In this document: positions 1 through 6,841 of the stretch, in pieces
Layout of the letters: every line of letters starts with the position of its first letter
How positions within the stretch are numbered: the stretch's first letter is position 1
From: Deltaproteobacteria bacterium
GTDB taxonomy: Bacteria; Myxococcota; Myxococcia; Myxococcales; SZAS-1
Direction: 5' to 3'
Length of the DNA: 64,000 bases
Assembly (NCBI GenBank): GCA_018266075.1
Contig: JAFEBB010000030.1
Location: 22,710 to 86,709 of the forward strand
Program-made: the position numbers and the translations under genes
The notes under the pieces: model-generated
Databases searched by the model: none
What the model saw: the letters and a program-made list of their open reading frames with translations, nothing else
What the model was told of the DNA's origin: nothing

Positions 1-444
1 AACGTGACCGGCGTGTTCTTCACGGTGCAGGCCGCCCTGCCCTACCTGCGCGAAGGCGGCGCGGTGGTCCTGAACGGCTCGGTGCACGCGGTGATGGGCA
101 TGCCGGGCTACGCGGCATATGCGGCGAGCAAGGCCGCCGTGCGCGCGCTCGCGCGCAACCTCGCCTCGGACCTCGCGCCCAAGAAGGTCCGCGTGAACGT
201 CGTCGTTCCCGGCGGCACGCGCACGCCCATCTGGGATCGTGCGGCGCCGACGCCCGAAGCAAAGCAGGCGCTCGAAGCGCGCCTGGGCAAGGTCGCGCTG
301 CTGGGCCGGATGATGGAGGCCGAGGAGATCGCGCGCGCGGTGGCGTTCCTGGCATCGCCCGACGCGTCGATGATCACCGGCGCCGAGCTGCCCGTCGACG
401 GCGGGACCACGCAGGCCACCTTCGGCGCTCCGGCTTTCCGCTAG
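1..444 (+). CDS. Short-chain dehydrogenase/reductase, 5' truncated by window edge
   Basis: This is the C-terminal half of a Rossmann-fold NAD(P)-dependent oxidoreductase of the SDR family; its start lies before the window. Visible are the conserved Ser of the catalytic set (LNGSVHAVMG), the YxxxK motif (YAAYAASKAA), the VNVVVPGGTRTP segment that follows the active site, and a typical C-terminus ending in a VDGGTTQATF block. About 147 residues are present of the usual 240-260. Substrate cannot be told. The stop is followed after 3 bases by the start of the drug exporter, so the two are probably co-transcribed. Confidence 0.93.
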   Translation, partial: NVTGVFFTVQAALPYLREGGAVVLNGSVHAVMGMPGYAAYAASKAAVRALARNLASDLAPKKVRVNVVVPGGTRTPIWDRAAPTPEAKQALEARLGKVALLGRMMEAEEIARAVAFLASPDASMITGAELPVDGGTTQATFGAPAFR

Positions 445-447
445 GCC

Positions 448-2073
448 ATGTCCACCGCTACCCCGCTCGAGGCCACGCAGGCGACGCAGCCGGCGCTGAG
501 GGCCGTCACGCCGCCGTCGACGGTGCTGCCGCCGCGGATGCGCTTGTTGGTCACCGTGACGCTGCTCGCGGCCACGTTCATGGAGGTCGTGGACACGTCC
601 ATCGTGAACGTGGCCTTGCCGAGCATGCAGGGAAAGCTCGGCGTCACCCTCGACGAGGCGAGCTGGGTGTCCACGGGCTACATCATCTCGAACGTGATCG
701 TGCTGCCGCTCACGGCGTGGCTCTCCGACGCGCTGGGACGGCGGCGCTTCCTGGCCGCGTGCCTCATCCTCTTCACGGCCGCGAGCGTGGGCTGCGGCTT
801 GAGCTCGACGCTCCCCGAGCTGGTGCTCTTCCGCGTGCTGCAGGGCGCGGGCGGGGCGGCGTTCCTCTCGACGTCGCAGTCGACCATGCTCGAAATCTTC
901 CCCACGGAGCAGCGCGGCGCGGCGCAGGCGCTCTTCGGCGTGGGCGTGATGATGGCACCCACGCTCGGGCCGAGCATCGGCGGCTACCTCACCGACCACT
1001 ACAGCTGGCCGTGGATCTTCTTCGTGAACGTGCCGGTGGGCATCGTCGCCACCGGGCTGACGCTCGCGGTCGTCCCGGACTCCGCGAACGCCGGCGCGCG
1101 GCGCGCGGCGGACTTCCTCGGCATCGGGCTGCTCGCAATGGGCCTGGGGAGCTTGCAGTTCGTGCTCGAGCGCGGCGAACACTACGACTGGTGGGACGCG
1201 CCGCTCATCCGCGCGCTCGCGGCCTCGGCGGTGCTGGGGCTCGCGCTCTTCCTCGCCTGGGAGCTGCATCCGCGGAACAAGGCCCCCGCGGTGGACGTGA
1301 AGCTCGCGCTCGATCGGAACCTGGCCCTTGGTTCGCTCTACGGCGCCTTGCTGGGATTCTTGATGTACGGCTCCATCTTCGCGGTGCCCCAGTTGCTGCA
1401 GTCCGTGCAAGCCCACACTGCCCAGCAGACCGGAGCGCTGCTCATTCCGGGCGGCCTCGCGACCGCGGTTGGAATGGCGGTCGTGGGCAGGCTGAGCGGC
1501 AAGCTCGACGCGCGCTTGCTGGTTGGGCTGGGAATGCTCTCGTTCGGCGCATCGTCGTGCGCGTTCGCGACGCGGCTCACGCTCGAAACACCCGATGTCG
1601 ACTACTTCGCGCCGCTCATTTTGCGCGGGCTGGGATTCGGCCTGTCCTTTGTCCCGCTCTCGCTGATCGCGCTGGGGACGCTGAGGCCACAAGCCGTCGC
1701 GCAAGGTGCGGGGCTCTACAACCTGTTCCGCCAGCTCGGTGGCTCGTTCGGCATTGCCACGCTGACCACCCTGCTCGACCGGCGCGCGCACCTGCATGCC
1801 GCGCGGCTCGCGGATCACGTGGGCGTGACCGACACCGCCACGCAGCTTCGACTCGACGCGATCGCGCGAACCCTCGTGGCACATGGCTCCAACGAGGTCT
1901 CGGCTCGGCAAGGCGCGGTGCAGCTCCTCGCCGCGACGGTGCGACGCCACGCCGTCCTCAGTGCGTTCATCGACGTGTTCTGTGTGCTCGCCGCGGCGGC
2001 CGCGGTGGGCGTGGTGGGCGCCTTGCTCTTCCGAAAGCCGCGCAATCCAGGTGCCGCGAGCGCCGCCCACTGA
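448..2073 (+). CDS. MFS drug exporter, DHA2 (EmrB/QacA) family
   Basis: The product is a 541-residue integral membrane antiporter expected to expel hydrophobic compounds using the proton gradient. The N-terminus has the DHA2 signature ATFMEVVDTSIVNVALP in helix 1, followed by a motif-A-like loop (LSDALGRRRFL) and the motif C region GVGVMMAPTLGPSIGGYLTD. The hydrophobic pattern suits 14 helices. The length fits EmrB-type proteins. It starts 3 bases after the SDR stop and the desaturase follows after 48 bases. No EmrA-like adaptor or TetR regulator is visible here, though one may lie upstream. Confidence 0.93.
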   Translation: MSTATPLEATQATQPALRAVTPPSTVLPPRMRLLVTVTLLAATFMEVVDTSIVNVALPSMQGKLGVTLDEASWVSTGYIISNVIVLPLTAWLSDALGRRRFLAACLILFTAASVGCGLSSTLPELVLFRVLQGAGGAAFLSTSQSTMLEIFPTEQRGAAQALFGVGVMMAPTLGPSIGGYLTDHYSWPWIFFVNVPVGIVATGLTLAVVPDSANAGARRAADFLGIGLLAMGLGSLQFVLERGEHYDWWDAPLIRALAASAVLGLALFLAWELHPRNKAPAVDVKLALDRNLALGSLYGALLGFLMYGSIFAVPQLLQSVQAHTAQQTGALLIPGGLATAVGMAVVGRLSGKLDARLLVGLGMLSFGASSCAFATRLTLETPDVDYFAPLILRGLGFGLSFVPLSLIALGTLRPQAVAQGAGLYNLFRQLGGSFGIATLTTLLDRRAHLHAARLADHVGVTDTATQLRLDAIARTLVAHGSNEVSARQGAVQLLAATVRRHAVLSAFIDVFCVLAAAAAVGVVGALLFRKPRNPGAASAAH

Positions 2074-2121
2074 TCCCGCAACCGCCATCGCCGCTTCCTG
2101 TATCGAAGGCAGGAGGCGACG

Positions 2122-3015
2122 ATGGATACGGGAACCGTCCGATATGACCTGCGGAAGTCCGCTTGGTTCGGGTCGATCACGCTGGTGGCGCTCATCGCCG
2201 GGCCGCTGACGCTGACGCCAAGCGCGCTCGCGCTCTTTGCGCTGGCGTCGGCGTTCACGCTCTGCGCCGGCCACTCGGTCGGCATTCATCGCGGGCTGAT
2301 TCACCGGAGCTATCGCGTGCCGCTGTGGCTCGAGCGCACGCTCGCGTACCTGGGCACGCTCGTGGGGCTCGGTGATCCCATCGGGCTGCTGCGCATGCAC
2401 AACACGCGCGACGCGCAGCAGAATCGCCCTGCGTGCCACGACTACTTCGCGCACCGGCAAGTCTGGTGGCGCGACTGCTTCTGGAACCTGCACTGCCGCT
2501 TCGACTTCGACGGCAACTTCACTCCGCGTGAAGACGCGCGCGTCGAGAGCGACGCGTTCTATCGCTTCCTCGCGCGCACCTGGCGCTGGCAGCAACTGCC
2601 GTGGGCGCTCGCGTTCTATGCGCTCGGCGGTGTGAGCTGGCTGGTCTGGGGCGCGTTCGTGCGCGTGGCCGTGTCGACGACGGGCCACTGGCTCGTCGGC
2701 CACGTGGCGCACCGCGCGGGCGAGCAGCGCTTCGTGAACGCGGGCGCGGCGGTGCAAGGCTTCAACTCGAAGCTCTTCGGCGCGCTCAGCATGGGCGAGG
2801 GCTGGCACAACAACCACCACACCCATCCGCGCTCGGCGCAGATGGGCATCGAGCCCGGCCAGCTCGACCTCGGCTGGCTCTTCGTTCGCGCGCTGGAGAA
2901 GCTCGGCCTGGCCACAGACGTGCACACCGCAAACATCGAGACGCGCGCGCCCGCCGCGCTTCGCGTCAGCCGGCCTTCTTTCGCGCCTTGGCCAGCGGCG
3001 CCAGCTCGGCCGTGA
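2122..3015 (+). CDS. Membrane fatty acid desaturase, acyl-CoA desaturase-like with altered second histidine box
   Basis: A 297-residue membrane di-iron enzyme expected to introduce a double bond into fatty acyl chains. Box I is HRGLIH (residues 56-61) and box III is WHNNHHTHP (HNNHH at 229-233). The usual second box HRxHH is not present; the equivalent region reads MHNTRDAQQN followed by CHDYFAHR, leaving H93, H106 and H111 as possible ligands. Similar variants occur in desaturase-family proteins as I recall them, so it may be a subfamily rather than a dead enzyme. A good ribosome site (AGGAGG) precedes the ATG. The last 50 bases overlap the converging gene at 2966. Confidence 0.87.
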   Translation: MDTGTVRYDLRKSAWFGSITLVALIAGPLTLTPSALALFALASAFTLCAGHSVGIHRGLIHRSYRVPLWLERTLAYLGTLVGLGDPIGLLRMHNTRDAQQNRPACHDYFAHRQVWWRDCFWNLHCRFDFDGNFTPREDARVESDAFYRFLARTWRWQQLPWALAFYALGGVSWLVWGAFVRVAVSTTGHWLVGHVAHRAGEQRFVNAGAAVQGFNSKLFGALSMGEGWHNNHHTHPRSAQMGIEPGQLDLGWLFVRALEKLGLATDVHTANIETRAPAALRVSRPSFAPWPAAPARP

Positions 3016-3925
3016 GCGCGGTCTCGAGATCGAGGATTCGCTCGTAGAGGATGGCGCGGTGGCCGCGGATGTCGAAGCGCAGCTCGTCGACGGTGCGCGC
3101 GAGCAAGAGCGTGTTGCGGTTGCAGCCCCAGGCGTAGCCGATTTCCAGGTACACGTTCGGGTTCGCGCCGGTGCACTCGGCGATCACCAGCTCGGCCGTG
3201 GAGATCTGCTTGAGGATGCGATCGACGATGTCGCCGGTGAACTTGGCGTGGTCGATGCGCTCGCAGAGGAAGCCGGCGGCGTGAATCGGCTTCTGGATGC
3301 CGTAATAGAAGACGTCCTCCATCTCCTTGCTGAACGGCATGGCCACGAAGATGTGCGGGGTGGCGTCGGGGTCGTCGCTCGGCGGCGGTCGATCGCCCGG
3401 CGACTTCATCGCCGGCTGCGGCGCCACCTCGAGCAGCTCGCGCATGCGCCGCGCGCGCCCAGGATGCTTCTCCACGAAGGTGACCTTCTCGAGGCCGCTC
3501 GGCGCTCTGCCATCGGCGAGGGCGGCGTAGAGCGCCTTGAGCTCGGAGAGAAATGCCTGGCTCTCGTCGAGGCCGATGCCGGGGCCGTGCAGCGTGAGCG
3601 CGATGTGACGCACGTCGGGCGTGCGCTTGGCGAGCTCGGACATCCCGATGCGGACGATCTCACCGACCTCGCGGTAGTTCAGCGACACCAGCCGCGGCGT
3701 GCCCACGAAGACCACGTGCTGCGCGCCGCTCCCCTTGCCCGGCACGAACACGCAGTCGCCGGCCGCGGGATTCACCTGCGCGAGCGCGAGGCCGGCATTG
3801 CGGAGCGCCGCCGCGACCGCCTCGTCGGCGCCGTGAAAGCTGCGCGAGTACTTGAGGATGATCGCGTCGGCCGCGAACGTGGTGATCTCGGCGTTCGCGA
3901 TCTCGATGCGCACCTGGGGAGCCAT
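2966..3925 (-). CDS. Two-domain protein: macro-like N-terminus, TIR/nucleoside deoxyribosyltransferase-like C-terminus
   Basis: The 319-residue product has two globular parts joined by a Pro/Asp-rich linker near residue 190. The N-terminal part begins with a segment (VRIEIANAEITTFAADAI) like the macro-type fold of the leucyl aminopeptidase N-domain. The C-terminal part (about 203-310) starts HIFVAMPFSKEMEDVFYYGI and contains STAELVIAECTGANPNVYLE and an EIGYAW block, the pattern of nucleoside 2-deoxyribosyltransferase and TIR-like nucleotide-processing folds. Such pairings suggest NAD or nucleotide signalling, possibly stress or phage response; that is inference. The start at 3925 is preferred because GAGG precedes that ATG; a GTG two codons earlier is possible. 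It converges on and overlaps the desaturase by 50 bases. Confidence 0.8.
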   Translation of the reverse strand: MAPQVRIEIANAEITTFAADAIILKYSRSFHGADEAVAAALRNAGLALAQVNPAAGDCVFVPGKGSGAQHVVFVGTPRLVSLNYREVGEIVRIGMSELAKRTPDVRHIALTLHGPGIGLDESQAFLSELKALYAALADGRAPSGLEKVTFVEKHPGRARRMRELLEVAPQPAMKSPGDRPPPSDDPDATPHIFVAMPFSKEMEDVFYYGIQKPIHAAGFLCERIDHAKFTGDIVDRILKQISTAELVIAECTGANPNVYLEIGYAWGCNRNTLLLARTVDELRFDIRGHRAILYERILDLETALTAELAPLAKARKKAG

Positions 3926-3982
3926 GGGCACCTCGCCTGGGCCCCGACGTTACCGCAGCCGCGTCGAGAAATTCCGGCGGAG

Positions 3983-4150
3983 CTACGCCGCGCGCCGGCG
4001 CCCGCCGAACCCCGCCACGGCCCAGGCCACGAGCAGCACGCTGGCGAGCACGAAGAGCGTCCAGGAGGTGCCGGCCGTCCACGCCGAGCCCAGCCCGATG
4101 ATCCAGAGCACGAACAACGCCAGCGCCGCGATCAGCAACGCATGCACCAC
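3983..4150 (-). CDS. Tiny membrane protein, lmo0937/DUF5670-like
   Basis: A 55-residue protein with two hydrophobic helices: residues about 4-20 (LLIAALALFVLWIIGLG) and 30-47 (WTLFVLASVLLVAWAVAG), ending in the basic stretch RRRAA. The layout, with a short polar loop between the helices and a basic tail, is that of the small lmo0937-type membrane proteins. The start is GTG with a strong GGAGGT site 5 bases upstream; a second GTG follows at once. It lies between the AraC gene and the macro/TIR-like gene on the same strand. Function unknown. Confidence 0.7.
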   Translation of the reverse strand: MVHALLIAALALFVLWIIGLGSAWTAGTSWTLFVLASVLLVAWAVAGFGGRRRAA

Positions 4151-4194
4151 GGCACACCTCCGGCGAAGAATCTGTGCACGCGCGCGTCGAGCGG

Positions 4195-5232
4195 CTACGC
4201 GAGCTTCTCCTTCGCGGCGGCCGCGCGGAAGATCTTCGGCGTCTTACCGGTCCAGCGCTTGAAGGCCCGGATGAACGTCGCCAGGTCGGCGTACCCGAGC
4301 ACGAACGCCACCTCGGCCAGCGCCAGGTTCGAGTGCGCGAGGTAGTCCTCGGCGAGCTCGCGGCGCGTCTCTTCCACCAGGCCGGTGAAGCTCAAGCCGA
4401 GGCCGCTCAGCCGCCGCTGCAGCGTCCGCGCGCTCATCTTCAGGCCCTGGGCCACGCGCTCCAGCTGCGGCGAGCCGTCTTGCAGGTCGTGTCGGATGCG
4501 CTCGCGCACGCGGGCCAGCTCATCGCCCGGACCCGTGCTCGCGCCCAGCTTGCGGTGCGCCTGATCGTCGAGCACCTCGAGCAGCGTGGCGTTCGCCGTG
4601 GCCACCGGCATGTTCAGCGTCTCGGCGCCGAAGTGCAGCGCGTTGTGCCCCAGCCCGAAGGTGATGGCCGTGGTGCCGAAGAACTCCTCCAGCGGCTTGC
4701 GGTCCGCGGGCGCCGGGTGCGCGAAGCTCACGCGCTTGGGCGCCCAATGCGGCTTCTGCACGATCTCGCGACACACGCGCGTGATGAGCGCGAGCAGCTG
4801 CTCGTTGCCGTGTCGGCCGAGCGCGAGCGGCACGCCCGGAATTCGATGATCGATGGCCGCTTCGCCATCGGCCGTCGACTCGAGCGTGAAGACCTCGAAG
4901 TCGTTGAGCAGCCCGATGTAGCGCACCAGCCGCTGGGCCGCGGCCTGGAACGAGGGCGCGCTTCGGGCCGAGAGCTCCACCACGCCAAACGCCGCCGGCG
5001 GGATCGACTTCGCCAGGTTCAAGCCCATCAGCGGATCACTCAGCCGCAGCGAGAGCTCGTCAGCGAGGGCCTGGAAGAGCTCGAGCGGAACGTCGATGCC
5101 GGCGAGGTCCGGCGCGTCCGGCGGCAGGCCGTAGCGGGTGAGGAGGCCGTTCACCTCGCCGCCTGACGCTTTGAAGCGCGCCAGGTACCGCGGCAGGGTC
5201 GCGGAGTGCAGGAGGTGGCGGTTCCCCGACAT
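4195..5232 (-). CDS. AraC-family transcriptional regulator
   Basis: A 345-residue regulator with an N-terminal ligand-sensing region of the arabinose-binding-like type seen in OruR/FeaR-like proteins (about 15-215) and a C-terminal double helix-turn-helix (about 240-335). The second HTH contains the AraC signature LAEVAFVLGYADLATFIRAF followed by KRWTGKTPKIFR. The first HTH includes LERVAQGLKMSARTLQRRL. The effector is not evident. It is transcribed toward the tiny membrane protein and the macro/TIR-like gene, which may be targets; the region upstream (5233-5395) separates it from a divergent small-gene chain. Confidence 0.93.
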   Translation of the reverse strand: MSGNRHLLHSATLPRYLARFKASGGEVNGLLTRYGLPPDAPDLAGIDVPLELFQALADELSLRLSDPLMGLNLAKSIPPAAFGVVELSARSAPSFQAAAQRLVRYIGLLNDFEVFTLESTADGEAAIDHRIPGVPLALGRHGNEQLLALITRVCREIVQKPHWAPKRVSFAHPAPADRKPLEEFFGTTAITFGLGHNALHFGAETLNMPVATANATLLEVLDDQAHRKLGASTGPGDELARVRERIRHDLQDGSPQLERVAQGLKMSARTLQRRLSGLGLSFTGLVEETRRELAEDYLAHSNLALAEVAFVLGYADLATFIRAFKRWTGKTPKIFRAAAAKEKLA

Positions 5233-5395
5233 CGAGACCGAGGCTAGCCGTTGACGCGCCGCTTCTCAAACTGGCGCGCGCTGCATGCCCGGTTGGCGCA
5301 TGGCGCTCATTGCATGTCGATGTGGCGCGATCTGCAAATACCCCGAATGCGCGTTTGGACACGATGCGTCCATGGCCCGGACCAGGAGAACCGCG

Positions 5396-5566
5396 ATGGA
5401 GCCCAAAGCCCGCAAGCGAGGCGCCAAGGTGATCGCCCTGTCGCGCGCCGCGAGCAGCCGCCGCGACCGCGCCCGCCAGGAGCCCACGCCGACCGAGGAA
5501 GGCATGGCCGCGCTCTCGCGCCTGCTCGAGCCGGCCGCGTACATCCTGCCCCGGAGGAGCGCGTGA
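5396..5566 (+). CDS. Small basic hypothetical protein
   Basis: A 56-residue Arg/Lys-rich protein (MEPKARKRGAKVIALSRA at the start). The ATG at 5396 is chosen because an AGGAGA site lies about 6 bases upstream; an open frame extends to 5285 but lacks a ribosome site. No known domain recognised. Its stop overlaps the GTG start of the next gene by four bases (GTGA), which supports it being translated as the head of a small operon running to 9697. Confidence 0.55.
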   Translation: MEPKARKRGAKVIALSRAASSRRDRARQEPTPTEEGMAALSRLLEPAAYILPRRSA

Positions 5567-5814
5567 GGTCCGCCGCCCGGAAGCGCGCCGTTCAGAATCC
5601 CTTCGAAGGGCTGGCGCCCGAGTCGCTGCCGGCCACGCTGCCGCGCGAGTCGCGGCTGGCGCCGCCGTGGGAGGGGCTCGAGGCCCCCGACCTCGAGGCT
5701 TTGCGGGCGAGCGCGGGCTTTGGCGGCGCAGTGTCGGCCGGTGAGCCTGGCAAAATCCACCGCGCGCGAAGACCCTCCCCAGCCAGGGCAAGGCCTGTCA
5801 TCATGCGCGGGTGA
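5563..5814 (+). CDS. Small hypothetical protein, translationally coupled
   Basis: An 83-residue hypothetical protein with no recognised domain. It has a GTG start overlapping the previous stop (GTGA) and a clear GGAGG site just upstream. The sequence is Pro/Arg-rich (SRLAPPWEGLEAPDLEAL in the middle) and looks unstructured. Its own stop overlaps the GTG start of the next gene at 5811 in the same manner. Evidence for reality is the double overlap and ribosome site, not homology. Confidence 0.5.
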   Translation: MRSAARKRAVQNPFEGLAPESLPATLPRESRLAPPWEGLEAPDLEALRASAGFGGAVSAGEPGKIHRARRPSPARARPVIMRG

Positions 5815-6839
5815 CGGCCAAGCCTTCACCAACGAAAAGCGCCGACGAGCTCGCGCGCGACCAGCTGGTCCGCGAGCTGCGCGCGCTGGAGACGCCGGAG
5901 CTTCTGGCGCTCTGCTTGCGTGGGCGCAATCGGCTCGATCGCCTGCGCCTGTATCTCTCGCTGCTGCGCGGCCGCGCAGGCGCGCGGGCCCAGCTCGCCT
6001 CGTGCCTGGTGTGCTTCGACCTGGCCCGGCAGGGCGACGACGTGGCGCAGAAGGAGTTCTTCGCGCTCGCGCCCACGATTGAGGAGCTCGCCCGCGACGG
6101 CAAGATGGTGAGCGACCTGGTGGCGCACGACGCCTACCTGGAGCGCACCTGGAACGAGTGCCTCACCGCGCTCGAGAACAGCGATCAGCGCGAGCTCGAC
6201 GCGCCGCTCTCCATCGACGAGTCCGCGCCCATTGGCGAGCTCGATCTGCTCTCCGACGTCGAGCTCGAGCTCGATCTGGAGCTCGAGGTCCTGCCGCAGG
6301 CCGAGGACCCGATCCACGTGGAGCGGGCGAAGTTCGAGTTCGCCAACATCCTCGCGCGGCAGCTCGGCCAGGACTCGGAGCACGGCATCTTCGGCGGCAC
6401 CGGCTTCGAGACCGGCTCCAGCCGCGAGCTCGATCGCCTCCAGGGCTTTCTGGATCAGGCCATCTCCTACTCGGACATGGTCACCACCGCGCGGGGCATG
6501 GCCAGCCTGGGGCACCTGTTCCTGGCCACCAGCCTCCGCATGAAGTCGCTCTTCGGCAAGCGCAACCCCCGCCGCGCCCAGGCGCTGCGCACCGGGCTCT
6601 TGCGCCTGCCCGCCGACGTCACCTCCATCGAGCACGCGGCCGCCATCTTCGAGCTCGAGGGCGGCAACGCCATGGTCGCGTTCGAGAAGGTGGTCGAGCT
6701 GGTGCTCGACTACCTGGCCTACTGCCACCAGCAGCGCAAGGATCCACGCGCCGCGGTGACCGTGGACTCCTACGTGGAGTCCGAGCGCACGCCGCAGCCG
6801 GTGCTGCTCACGGGCGAGAGCCGTCGCCGTCGAGGCTAG
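5811..6839 (+). CDS. Conserved-looking hypothetical protein, cytoplasmic, acidic centre
   Basis: A 342-residue soluble protein with no signal peptide or membrane segment and no family that I recognise. The N-terminus is helical (DELARDQLVRELRALETPEL), the middle is strongly acidic (ELDLLSDVELELDLELEVL) and the C-terminal third is again helical with many Leu and Ala. It starts with GTG overlapping the preceding stop, and the lipoprotein gene begins 2 bases after its stop, so it belongs to the 5396-9697 chain. Confidence 0.72.
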   Translation: MTAKPSPTKSADELARDQLVRELRALETPELLALCLRGRNRLDRLRLYLSLLRGRAGARAQLASCLVCFDLARQGDDVAQKEFFALAPTIEELARDGKMVSDLVAHDAYLERTWNECLTALENSDQRELDAPLSIDESAPIGELDLLSDVELELDLELEVLPQAEDPIHVERAKFEFANILARQLGQDSEHGIFGGTGFETGSSRELDRLQGFLDQAISYSDMVTTARGMASLGHLFLATSLRMKSLFGKRNPRRAQALRTGLLRLPADVTSIEHAAAIFELEGGNAMVAFEKVVELVLDYLAYCHQQRKDPRAAVTVDSYVESERTPQPVLLTGESRRRRG

Positions 6840-6841
6840 CG

